Below are positions 9,410-16,900 of a stretch of DNA of 64,000 bases, one piece after another (within the stretch, counting starts at the first letter, position 1; each line of letters begins with the position of its first letter). Source of the DNA: Cupriavidus taiwanensis LMG 19424 (GTDB lineage: Bacteria; Pseudomonadota; Gammaproteobacteria; Burkholderiales; Burkholderiaceae); NCBI RefSeq assembly GCF_000069785.1, contig NC_010528.1, forward strand, positions 2,604,001 to 2,668,000, in the 5' to 3' direction. The translations under genes were made by a program, and so were the position numbers. The notes beneath the pieces were generated by a model. It was not told the DNA's origin. It searched no databases and saw only the letters and a list, made by a program, of their open reading frames with translations.

Positions 9410-10540
9410 ATGATCCTTCAACAAGCCCTGCGACGCGAGCTTGCCTACACCGCCGGGGCGGTGTTCCTGGTGATGCTGACCTTCATGCTCACCTCGCTCG
9501 TGATCCGCATCCTGGGGATGGCCGCCAACGGCAAGGCCAGCCCCAACGACGTGCTGATGCTGATCGGCCTGGCCACCATCGGCTACCTGTCGATCCTGCT
9601 GTCGGCCACGCTGTTCATTTCCACCCTGATCGTGCTGACGCGCTGGTACAAGGACTCGGAAATGGTGGTGTGGTTTTCGGCCGGCATCTCGCTGCGCGAC
9701 CTGGTCAAGCCGGTGCTGCAGTTCGCCGCCCCCTTCATCGTGCTGGCGCTGCTGCTGGGCCTGTTCGCCTGGCCGTGGGCCAACCAGCAGAGCGCGCTGT
9801 TCCGCGACCGCTTCGAGCAGCGCGGGGTGATGTCGATGATCGCCGCCGGCCGCTTCATCGAGCCGGCCAAGGCCAACTACGTGCTGTTCATCGAAGGCAT
9901 CGACGCCGACATGAAGCATGCGCGCAATGTCTTCGTTGCCAACGCCGAAGCCGACAAGATCGGCGTGGCGCTGGCGCACCAGGGCCAGTTCGAGACCATG
10001 CCCAATGGCGACCGCCTGGTGGTGATGGAGAATGGCCGCCGCTATTCCGGCACGCCCGGCCAGATCGACTACCGCATCGTCGAGTTCGAGCGCTATGCGG
10101 TCAAGGTGGACAACAAGCCGCCCGAGTCCGAGGCCAGCCTGCCGCCCAAGAGCCGCGACACCATCGACCTGATCCGCAATCCCACGCGCGAGAACCTGGG
10201 CGAGCTGGTGTGGCGCATCTCGCTGCCGATCCTTGCCTTCAACTTCGTCATGATCGCGATCCCGCTGGCCTACGTTAACCCGCGCCTGGGCCGCTACACG
10301 CCGCTGGTGTTCGCGGTGCTGATCTACCTGACGTACAGCAACCTGATCAACCTGTCGCAGTCCTGGGTGCGCAACGGCTCGATCCCGTTCTGGCTGGCCT
10401 GGTGGCCGATCCACCTGGCCGTGTTCCTGGGCGCGCTGCTGCTGTTCCGCTATCGCCAGAACCGCAGCCTGGGTGGCTGGCGCGCCGTGTTCGGGCTGCG
10501 CAAGCGCGATGCCGCGGCCACGGCCGGAGGCCGGGCATGA
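9410..10540 (+). CDS. lptF: LPS export ABC transporter permease LptF
   Basis: A 376-residue inner-membrane subunit of the LptB2FG complex, which extracts lipopolysaccharide from the inner membrane and feeds the LptC-A-D bridge. It has the YjgP/YjgQ layout: three N-terminal helices (first at about residues 13-35), a large periplasmic beta-jellyroll domain in the middle and three C-terminal helices. The start MILQQALRREL at 9410 matches homologues. Its TGA overlaps the ATG of lptG (ATGA), which ensures equal synthesis of the two partners. Confidence 0.95.
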   Translation: MILQQALRRELAYTAGAVFLVMLTFMLTSLVIRILGMAANGKASPNDVLMLIGLATIGYLSILLSATLFISTLIVLTRWYKDSEMVVWFSAGISLRDLVKPVLQFAAPFIVLALLLGLFAWPWANQQSALFRDRFEQRGVMSMIAAGRFIEPAKANYVLFIEGIDADMKHARNVFVANAEADKIGVALAHQGQFETMPNGDRLVVMENGRRYSGTPGQIDYRIVEFERYAVKVDNKPPESEASLPPKSRDTIDLIRNPTRENLGELVWRISLPILAFNFVMIAIPLAYVNPRLGRYTPLVFAVLIYLTYSNLINLSQSWVRNGSIPFWLAWWPIHLAVFLGALLLFRYRQNRSLGGWRAVFGLRKRDAAATAGGRA

Positions 10541-11715
10541 GGATCCTGCGCGTCTACGAACGCTATTTCGGCCGGCTGGTCTATGGCGTGTTCGCCTTCA
10601 TCCTGTTCGCGGTGCTGTCGCTGTTCGTGTTCTTCGACATGCTCAACGAGCTGGAGAACGTCAACGCCCAGTACACCTCGCTGGTCGCCCTGTTCCACGT
10701 CCTGCTGCAGGCACCCACGCGGGTCTACGAGGTGCTGCCGATCGCGGTGCTGATCAGCGCGATCTATGTGTTTTCGCAGCTGGCCAGCCAGTCCGAGTAC
10801 ACCATCTTCCGCGTCGCCGGCCTGAACACGCGCCAGGCGCTGTTCTCGCTGTTCAAGCTGGCGGTGCCGCTGGCGCTGGTGACCTTTATCTTCGGCGAGT
10901 TCATCGGCCCGCGCGCCGAGCAGTACGCGCAGAAGGTCAAGCTGGAAGCGATCGGCGCGACGGTGTCGTCGGGCTTCCGCTCCGGGGTCTGGGTAAAGGA
11001 CCGCGACAAGGATCCTGCCGGCGATGGCGAGATCACCCGCTTCGTCAACGTCGCCGGCCTGCGGCCGGACCAGACCATTACCGGCATCACCATGTATGAG
11101 TTCGACCCCCAGTACCGGCTGCGCGTGATCCGCGTGGCGCAGGAGGGTCGCTACCAGGGCGGGCAGTCATGGGAGCTGCAGAACGTCAGCGAGACCCGCT
11201 TCGTCGAGCTGGCCCCGCACGCACAGGGCGCCCAGCCGGCAGCCGCCACGCCGCCGCGCGACGCGCTGGCGCCGGACTTCCGCGCCGAGCAGGTCAAGTT
11301 CCCGCGCGTGGCCATGCATTCGGAGCTGACCCCGCAGATCCTGTCGGTGCTGCTGGTCACGCCGGAGCGGATGTCGACGCTGGACCTGTTCCGCTATATC
11401 CGCCACCTGCGCGATAACAAGCAGGACACGCAGCGCTACGAGATCGCATTCTGGAAAAAGGTGATCTACCCCCTCACGCTGTTCGTGATGGTGGCGCTGG
11501 CCCTGCCCTTCGCCTACCTGCACGCGCGTGCCGGCGCGGTGGGCGTGAAGGTGTTCGGCGGCATCATGCTGGGGCTGTCGTTCCACCTGTCCAACACGCT
11601 GTTTTCGCACGTCGGCCTGCTGCATACGTGGCCGCCGATCATCTCGGCGCTGGTGCCGGGCACGCTTTACCTGATGGTGGCGCTGCTGGCGCTGCGTTGG
11701 GTCGACCGGCACTGA
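10537..11715 (+). CDS. lptG: LPS export ABC transporter permease LptG
   Basis: A 392-residue partner of LptF with the same fold: N-terminal helices (about 15-120), a periplasmic domain (about 130-290, with a Pro/Ala-rich insertion near 240-255) and three C-terminal helices, including the conserved segment FWKKVIYPL before the fourth. It is translationally coupled to lptF by an ATGA overlap. The ATPase gene lptB is not in this window, as is usual. Confidence 0.95.
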   Translation: MRILRVYERYFGRLVYGVFAFILFAVLSLFVFFDMLNELENVNAQYTSLVALFHVLLQAPTRVYEVLPIAVLISAIYVFSQLASQSEYTIFRVAGLNTRQALFSLFKLAVPLALVTFIFGEFIGPRAEQYAQKVKLEAIGATVSSGFRSGVWVKDRDKDPAGDGEITRFVNVAGLRPDQTITGITMYEFDPQYRLRVIRVAQEGRYQGGQSWELQNVSETRFVELAPHAQGAQPAAATPPRDALAPDFRAEQVKFPRVAMHSELTPQILSVLLVTPERMSTLDLFRYIRHLRDNKQDTQRYEIAFWKKVIYPLTLFVMVALALPFAYLHARAGAVGVKVFGGIMLGLSFHLSNTLFSHVGLLHTWPPIISALVPGTLYLMVALLALRWVDRH

Positions 11716-11723
11716 GGACGGCC

Positions 11724-12119
11724 ATGGCAAGCGGCGACCGCGCCCTGGTCCTGTTCGCGCATGGCGCGCGCGATGCGCGCTGGCGCGAGCCGTTCGAGCG
11801 TTTGCAGCAGAAGCTGGTTGCCGCCCTGCCCGGCTGCGCGGTACGACTGGCGTTCCTGGAACTGATGTCGCCGCTGCTGGCGGATGCGCTGGCCCAACTT
11901 GCGGCGGAAGGCGTGACCGAGGTCACCGTGGTGCCGGTGTTCTTCGGCCAGGGCGGACATATCCGGCGCGATTTGCCGGCGCTGATCGAGCAATGCCGGC
12001 AGGCGCATCCCGGCTTGCGCATTCATTGCGCGGCGGCGGTGGGCGAGTCGGATGCGGTGCTGGAGGCGATTGCGGCGTATTGCGTGGCGTCGCTGCCTGG
12101 GGCTGCCCCGGAAGCCTGA
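11724..12119 (+). CDS. CbiX/SirB-type sirohydrochlorin chelatase, short form
   Basis: A 131-residue single-domain chelatase of the CbiX-short type. The metal-binding histidine sits in FAHGARDARW (about residue 14) and a second conserved histidine is in PVFFGQGGHIRRDLP (about 79). Proteins of this class insert Fe or Co into sirohydrochlorin, and short forms act as homodimers. It starts 8 bp after lptG, and cobA, which makes the sirohydrochlorin precursor, is convergent 126 bp downstream. An attractive inference is that it provides siroheme iron for the CysI sulfite reductase, although cobalt use cannot be excluded from sequence. Confidence 0.82.
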   Translation: MASGDRALVLFAHGARDARWREPFERLQQKLVAALPGCAVRLAFLELMSPLLADALAQLAAEGVTEVTVVPVFFGQGGHIRRDLPALIEQCRQAHPGLRIHCAAAVGESDAVLEAIAAYCVASLPGAAPEA

Positions 12120-12141
12120 GGTACTGACGACGTCAATGAAA

Positions 12142-12180
12142 AACCCCGTGCCGGAGTATCCGCCACGGGGTTAGTTTTTT
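12142..12180 (+). terminator. Intrinsic terminator after the lptFG-cbiX operon
   Basis: A 9-bp stem (AACCCCGTG at 12142-12150 with CACGGGGTT at 12164-12172) followed by TTAGTTTTTT. It ends the lptF-lptG-chelatase transcript. Confidence 0.85.
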
Positions 12181-12210
12181 CTGCAAGACATCAATGACCG
12201 CTGCACTGCT

Positions 12211-12236
12211 CCCTTCTCCCACTTGCGGGAGAGGGG
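12211..12236. repeat. GGGAGAGGG-type palindromic unit, copy 2
   Basis: A single hairpin unit (CCCTTCTCCC, short loop, CGGGAGAGGGG) nearly identical to the left arm of the element at 6.6 kb. It lies between the convergent chelatase and cobA genes and may also serve as a weak stop for cobA transcription. Confidence 0.6.
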
Positions 12237-12245
12237 AGAAATACC

Positions 12246-13046
12246 TCAGGCAGCGCGCGGCGTGCGTACTTCGGCCACGTCCGCATCCTCCCGCGGCGCC
12301 TCGGTCGCGCGCGCGGCCAGCGCGGCGCCGATCATCAGCAGGCTCGGCTGTACCGGATCGATCCACGCGGCCGCTTCACCGGCCGCCATCTGTCCGAGCG
12401 TGAACTCGCGGCTGCGCTGTTGCGGCGTGGTGGCGGCTTCCACCACCCAGGCCGGCGTCGAGGCGGGCTTTCCGTGCGCGATCAGCTGCGCGGCTATGGA
12501 TGCGGCCTGGTCGCGGCCCATGTAGTAGACCAGCGTATCGGCCCTGACCGCGGCTTCGATATCGGCCGAGCCCTCGCCGTCCGCGGCCTTGGCCTGCGTG
12601 GCAAAGGCCACGCTGCGCGACACGCCGCGTTTGGTCAGCGGCTTGCCGATAGCGGAAGCGGCCGCCAGCGCGGCGGTGATGCCGGGCACCACCTCGTACT
12701 CGATGCCGGCCGCTTCCAGCGCCTGCAGCTCCTCGTCGGCGCGGCCGAACAGCATCGGGTCGCCGCCCTTCAGGCGCACCACGCGCTCATACTTGCTGGC
12801 CAGATCCACGATCTGGCGGTTGATGAACAGCTGCGCGGTGGAGCGCTGGCCGCAGCGCTTGCCGACTTCGACCAGCTCCGCCTGCGAACACCAGGCCAGC
12901 ATCTCCGGCGACACCAGCGCGTCGTGCAGCACCACCTGGGCTTCGCCCAATAGCCGTGCGCCACGCACCGTAATGAGGTCTGCCGCACCGGGGCCTGCCC
13001 CGATCAGGTACACCTTGCCGAAAGTCTTCTGTGCCTGCTTGCCCAT
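12246..13046 (-). CDS. cobA: Uroporphyrinogen-III C-methyltransferase
   Basis: A 266-residue SAM-dependent enzyme that methylates uroporphyrinogen III at C2 and C7 to precorrin-2, the entry to siroheme and cobalamin. Signature segments are GAGPGAADLITVRG near the N-terminus and KGGDPMLFGR at about 90-100. It has only the CysG-A methylase part, without the dehydrogenase/chelatase half of CysG. As the last gene of the sulfate assimilation operon it most likely supplies siroheme to CysI. The start at 13046 is the family N-terminus; about 38 bp separate it from cysN. Confidence 0.95.
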   Translation of the reverse strand: MGKQAQKTFGKVYLIGAGPGAADLITVRGARLLGEAQVVLHDALVSPEMLAWCSQAELVEVGKRCGQRSTAQLFINRQIVDLASKYERVVRLKGGDPMLFGRADEELQALEAAGIEYEVVPGITAALAAASAIGKPLTKRGVSRSVAFATQAKAADGEGSADIEAAVRADTLVYYMGRDQAASIAAQLIAHGKPASTPAWVVEAATTPQQRSREFTLGQMAAGEAAAWIDPVQPSLLMIGAALAARATEAPREDADVAEVRTPRAA

Positions 13047-13084
13047 CTCCAGCCCCTTGTCCGGTCGATCCCGTTCGTTACCGA

Positions 13085-14389
13085 TCAGGAGAACGCACGG
13101 ATCATGCCTGCGGCCACCGTGTGGTTGGTCGCCTCGTCGATCAGCACGAAGGCGCCGGTCGCCGGGTTGTCGCCGTAAGCATCGCACACGATCGGCTTCT
13201 GCAGCGAGATCTGCACCGAACCGATGTCGTTCAGGCGGATGTCGTGGCGGCCGGTCTCGTGCGACAGCGTGTGCACGTCCAGCACGCGCTCCACCGCCGA
13301 CACGCGCGCGAACACGCTGGCCGTGGTGTGCTTGAGCACGTACTTGCGCGACGGGTTCAGCGACTCGTCGTCGAACCAGCACAGGTCGGCCTGCAGCTTC
13401 TTGGCGGAAGCCGCGGTCGCATCGGCGGCGACGAACATGTCACCGCGTGATACATCGACATCCTCGGCCAGGCGCACGGTGACCGTGTCGCCGACGTTGG
13501 CCGATTCCGCCGCGCCGTTCGGGGTCAGCACTTCGGCCACCACCGCTTCGCGGTTGGCGGGCAGCACGCGCAGCTTCTGGCCGACGCGCACGGTGCCGGC
13601 TTCCACGCGGCCGGCATAGCCGCGGAAATCGTCCGACTGCGAACCGTCCTGGCGGATCACCAGCTGCACCGGGAAGCGCAGCGCGGCGTCGTCCTCGGGC
13701 GCGGCTTCTTCCACCGGCAGCTCTTCCAGCAGCGGCAGCAGCGGCTCGCCCTGGTACCACGGCATGGCGTCGCTCTCATGCACGATGTTGTCGCCGCGCA
13801 GCGCGGACACCGGCACATAGCGCACGTCCTTCAGGCCCAGCTGCTCGGCCAGTTCGGCGTAGGCGCTGCGGATCTCGTTGAAGGTCTGTTCGCTGTAGTC
13901 GACCAGGTCCATCTTGTTGACGGCGACGATCACGTGCTGGATTTCCAGCAGCTTCAGGATCGCCGAATGGCGCTTGGTCTGCGCCAGCAGTTCGGCGCGC
14001 CCGTCCGTGACGGTAACGCGGGTGGCATCGACCAGCACGATGGCCGCATGCGCGGTCGAGGCGCCGGTGACCATGTTGCGGGTGTACTGCTCGTGGCCCG
14101 GCGTATCCGCGATGATGAACTTGCGGCGCGCGGTCGAGAAGTAGCGGTAGGCCACGTCGATGGTGATGCCCTGCTCGCGCTCGGCTTCCAGGCCGTCGGT
14201 CAGCAGCGAGAAGTCGATCTGCTCGCCGGCGGTGCGCTTGTTCTTGGCGTTGGCCAGCGCGGTCAGCTGGTCGGACAGCACGGCCTTGCTGTCGTACAGC
14301 AGGCGGCCGATCAGCGTGCTCTTGCCGTCGTCGACGGAGCCGGCGGTGATGAAGCGCAGCAGGCCTTGATGGTTAGATTCGTGGGTCAT
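13085..14389 (-). CDS. cysN: Sulfate adenylyltransferase subunit 1 (GTPase)
   Basis: A 434-residue GTP-binding subunit of ATP sulfurylase; with CysD it makes adenosine 5'-phosphosulfate from sulfate and ATP, driven by GTP hydrolysis. EF-Tu-like G motifs are visible: GSVDDGKST at about 17-25, DTPGH near 95 and NKMD near 150, followed by two beta-barrel domains. The length shows there is no fused CysC APS kinase domain. It is separated from cysD by a 130-bp gap containing an inverted repeat, although both belong to one operon. Confidence 0.96.
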   Translation of the reverse strand: MTHESNHQGLLRFITAGSVDDGKSTLIGRLLYDSKAVLSDQLTALANAKNKRTAGEQIDFSLLTDGLEAEREQGITIDVAYRYFSTARRKFIIADTPGHEQYTRNMVTGASTAHAAIVLVDATRVTVTDGRAELLAQTKRHSAILKLLEIQHVIVAVNKMDLVDYSEQTFNEIRSAYAELAEQLGLKDVRYVPVSALRGDNIVHESDAMPWYQGEPLLPLLEELPVEEAAPEDDAALRFPVQLVIRQDGSQSDDFRGYAGRVEAGTVRVGQKLRVLPANREAVVAEVLTPNGAAESANVGDTVTVRLAEDVDVSRGDMFVAADATAASAKKLQADLCWFDDESLNPSRKYVLKHTTASVFARVSAVERVLDVHTLSHETGRHDIRLNDIGSVQISLQKPIVCDAYGDNPATGAFVLIDEATNHTVAAGMIRAFS

Positions 14390-14410
14390 GGTGCAATCCT
14401 GTATTCGCAT

Positions 14411-14498
14411 GTCGCTCCCGCGAAGGCGGGAGCCCAGCGACTTTCTGCGCGCGCGGGGCGCTGGTAAGACACTGGATTCCCGCCTTCGCGGGAATGAC
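14411..14498. repeat. 27-bp inverted repeat with GCGAAGGC core between cysD and cysN
   Basis: Arms at 14411-14437 and 14472-14498 are near reverse complements built on CCCGCGAAGGCGGG. Each arm is itself a small hairpin. Units of this kind are dispersed in many beta-proteobacterial genomes. Its place inside an operon means any transcript reading from cysD to cysN must carry the structure, which could lower or stabilise downstream expression. Confidence 0.7.
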
Positions 14499-14519
14499 GA
14501 CAATCTCTGGCCGGGGGAC

Positions 14520-15485
14520 TTAGAAGTAGCCTTCCTTCTTGCGGCGCTCCATCGAGGCTTCGCTGGTCTGGTCGTCCATGCGGGTGGCGCCGCGCTCGGT
14601 GATCTCGGTCACCGCGGTCTCGGCGATGATCGCTTCCGGCGAATCGGCAACGCTGGCCACCGGGCAGGTGCAGCTGATGTCGCCGACGGTGCGGAAGCGC
14701 ACCGACAGCACTTCGCTGACGTCGCCGTCCTGCTTGGGCGTGATCGGCGTGACCGGCACCAGCAGGCCGTTCTTGCGCACCACTTCGCGCTGGTGCGCGT
14801 AGTAGATCGGCGGCAGGGCCAGGTTTTCGCGGGCGATGTACTGCCACACGTCCAGCTCGGTCCAGTTCGAGATCGGGAACACGCGCATCTGCTCGCCCTG
14901 CGCCATGCGGGCGTTATACAGGCTCCACAGCTCGGGGCGCTGGGCCTTCGGGTCCCACTGGCCGAACTCGTCGCGGAACGAGAAGATGCGCTCCTTGGCG
15001 CGGGCCTTCTCTTCGTCGCGGCGGGCACCGCCCATGAGCGCGTCGAATTTGTGCGCCTCGATGGTTTCCAGCAGCGTCACGGCCTGCGCCGCGTTACGCG
15101 AATCGGTTTCCTTGCGCAGGCGCACGGTGCCGCGCTTGATCGAATCCTCGACGTGACCCACCACCAGGCGCGCGCCCAGTTCCGCCACGCGCTGGTCGCG
15201 GAACGTGATGACTTCCGGGTAGTTGTGGCCGGTGTCGATATGTACCAGCGGGAACGGCAGCTCGATCTTGCGGTCGCCCAGGCGGAAGGCCTTCAGCGCA
15301 AGGTGCAGCATCACGATCGAATCCTTGCCGCCGGAGAACAGCAGCGCCGGGTTGCGGCACTCGGCCACGACCTCGCGGATGATGTAGATCGATTCCGCTT
15401 CGAGGCGGTCGAGATGGTCGTTCTGTACCTGCAACAGGTGCGCCACGCTGGAGGTGGCTTCTGCGATGTCGTTCATGATGCCCAT
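14520..15485 (-). CDS. cysD: Sulfate adenylyltransferase subunit 2
   Basis: A 321-residue catalytic subunit of ATP sulfurylase. The PP-loop of the adenylyl-transferring ATP pyrophosphatase fold is SGGKDS at about 51-56. The C-terminal region ends in MERRKKEGYF, the usual CysD tail. The start at 15485 is chosen; a second ATG three codons inside (MNDIAEA) is an equally good candidate. It lies 12 bp downstream of cysH and upstream of cysN in the assimilation operon. Confidence 0.96.
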   Translation of the reverse strand: MGIMNDIAEATSSVAHLLQVQNDHLDRLEAESIYIIREVVAECRNPALLFSGGKDSIVMLHLALKAFRLGDRKIELPFPLVHIDTGHNYPEVITFRDQRVAELGARLVVGHVEDSIKRGTVRLRKETDSRNAAQAVTLLETIEAHKFDALMGGARRDEEKARAKERIFSFRDEFGQWDPKAQRPELWSLYNARMAQGEQMRVFPISNWTELDVWQYIARENLALPPIYYAHQREVVRKNGLLVPVTPITPKQDGDVSEVLSVRFRTVGDISCTCPVASVADSPEAIIAETAVTEITERGATRMDDQTSEASMERRKKEGYF

Positions 15486-15497
15486 TTTCTTACGGCC

Positions 15498-16301
15498 TCA
15501 ATGCTTGATGTTCTGTTCGTGGAGCCCGCACTCCTTCGAGTCCTTGCTCTCCCACCACCACCGTCCCGCACGCAAGTCCTCGCCCGCGCGCACGGCGCGC
15601 GTACAGGGCTCGCAGCCGATGCTGGGATAGCCCTTGGCATGCAGGTCGTTGAGCGGCACCTGATGGCGCTTCAGGTAGGCCCAGACTTCGGCTTCGCTCC
15701 AGTCCGCCAGCGGGTTGAACTTGGGGATGCCACGGGCTTCGTCCATTTCCTCGAACGGCAGCTCGGCGCGCGTCACGGCCTGCTCGCGGCGCTGGCCGGT
15801 CAGCCAGGCGTCGGCATGCGACAGCGCGCGGTTGAGCGGCTCGACCTTGCGGATGCCGCAGCATGCCTTGCGCAAGTCGATGCTGTCGTAGAAGCCGTTC
15901 AGCCCGTGCTTCTTCAGGTAGTTCTCGACCGCTTCGGCATCCGGCGTGAACTGCTCGATGGTGTAGCCGTAGTGCGCCTGCACCTTGTCCAGCACCGCCA
16001 GCGTCTCGGCGTGCAGGCGCCCCGTCTGCAGCGTGAACACGCGGATGCCAGCGCGCACGGCTTCGCTGCCGCGCAGGATCGCGTCGGTCAGCACCATGTC
16101 CTCGGCCGCCAGGCTGGAGGCAAAGCGCGCGCGGAAGAAACGGCCGGCGATACCCGCCAGGCGCTCGGCCAGCTCGCGCTCCTTCTGCTCCAGCGCTTCG
16201 ATGCTGCCGGTATACTCCGGCGCGACCCACAGCGCCGGCGGACGCAGCGCCGACACCGCACCGGCATCGACCACCGCGATTTCGCTCAGCACCGTGCTCA
16301 T
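15498..16301 (-). CDS. cysH: Phospho-/adenylylsulfate reductase, probably APS reductase
   Basis: A 267-residue thioredoxin-dependent reductase that forms sulfite. In addition to the catalytic cysteine in KECGLH (about C258) it has the CC pair at 147-148 (KACCGIRKVEPL) and a CxxC at 230-233 (GCEPC). These four cysteines ligate the [4Fe-4S] cluster found in enzymes that use APS directly and absent from E. coli-type PAPS reductases. Together with the lack of a CysC kinase domain in CysN, this suggests a sulfate-APS-sulfite route. Its ATG overlaps the stop of the DUF934 gene (ATGA). Confidence 0.94.
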   Translation of the reverse strand: MSTVLSEIAVVDAGAVSALRPPALWVAPEYTGSIEALEQKERELAERLAGIAGRFFRARFASSLAAEDMVLTDAILRGSEAVRAGIRVFTLQTGRLHAETLAVLDKVQAHYGYTIEQFTPDAEAVENYLKKHGLNGFYDSIDLRKACCGIRKVEPLNRALSHADAWLTGQRREQAVTRAELPFEEMDEARGIPKFNPLADWSEAEVWAYLKRHQVPLNDLHAKGYPSIGCEPCTRAVRAGEDLRAGRWWWESKDSKECGLHEQNIKH

Positions 16302-16882
16302 GCCGTTTCCTTCGACTGCACGGCACCGACTTCGGCGCGCGCGCGGCGGAACAGCGGCAGCGGCTCGTCCACCGACGCCTGGTAGGTCACGGTGAACTCG
16401 GTAAAGCCCTTGATGGCGTCGTCGATGTTCTTGTCGGCACGCACCGCGAATGCATCGAAGCCGCAGCGCTTCATGAAGTTGAGCTGGTCGCGCAGCACGT
16501 CGCCGATGGCGCGCAGCTGGCCTTCCCACTTGTAGCGGGTGCGCAGCAGGTAGGCCGTAGAGAAGCCGCGGCCGTCGCGGAACACCGGGAAATCGACCGC
16601 CACCAGCGACACGCGGTCGAAGTACGCGGCGGCATCGCCCGGCTCGTCTTCGGGCGCCAGCCACACGCCGGTGCGGGCCGCGTCACGGCCCGCCAGCAGC
16701 GCTTCGTTGGCCTTCCACACCGACAGCGGGAACAGCACGGCGTCCTGGCCCTGCGCTGCGGCAGCGACCTGCTCTTCGGTCAGCGGCTGCTCTTCCGTGG
16801 CGCGCAGCACGGTCCAGTTGTCTTCGACGATCACCGGGGTGACGTTCCCACCCTCGCGTTGCAGTTGAATGATCTTTGCCAT
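16298..16882 (-). CDS. DUF934 family protein of the sulfate assimilation operon
   Basis: A 194-residue protein of the DUF934 family, regularly found between cysI and cysH in beta-proteobacteria. The fold and biochemical role are not established; a role as accessory or electron-transfer partner of the sulfite reductase has been guessed from gene neighbourhood only. Recognisable features are an N-terminal IIQLQREGGN stretch and a conserved central segment VDFPVFRDGRGFS (about 98-110) followed by LLRTRYKW. No cysteine motif for a cofactor is seen. It overlaps cysH by 4 bp. Confidence 0.88.
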   Translation of the reverse strand: MAKIIQLQREGGNVTPVIVEDNWTVLRATEEQPLTEEQVAAAAQGQDAVLFPLSVWKANEALLAGRDAARTGVWLAPEDEPGDAAAYFDRVSLVAVDFPVFRDGRGFSTAYLLRTRYKWEGQLRAIGDVLRDQLNFMKRCGFDAFAVRADKNIDDAIKGFTEFTVTYQASVDEPLPLFRRARAEVGAVQSKETA

Positions 16883-16900
16883 GTTCAGTCTCTCCGGTCC

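Noticed and set aside
7612..10278. An 888-codon plus-strand frame across pepA and lptF
   Set aside because: Antisense to pepA, then frame-shifted over lptF; its composition is of the shadow type and the overlapping genes carry intact family motifs.
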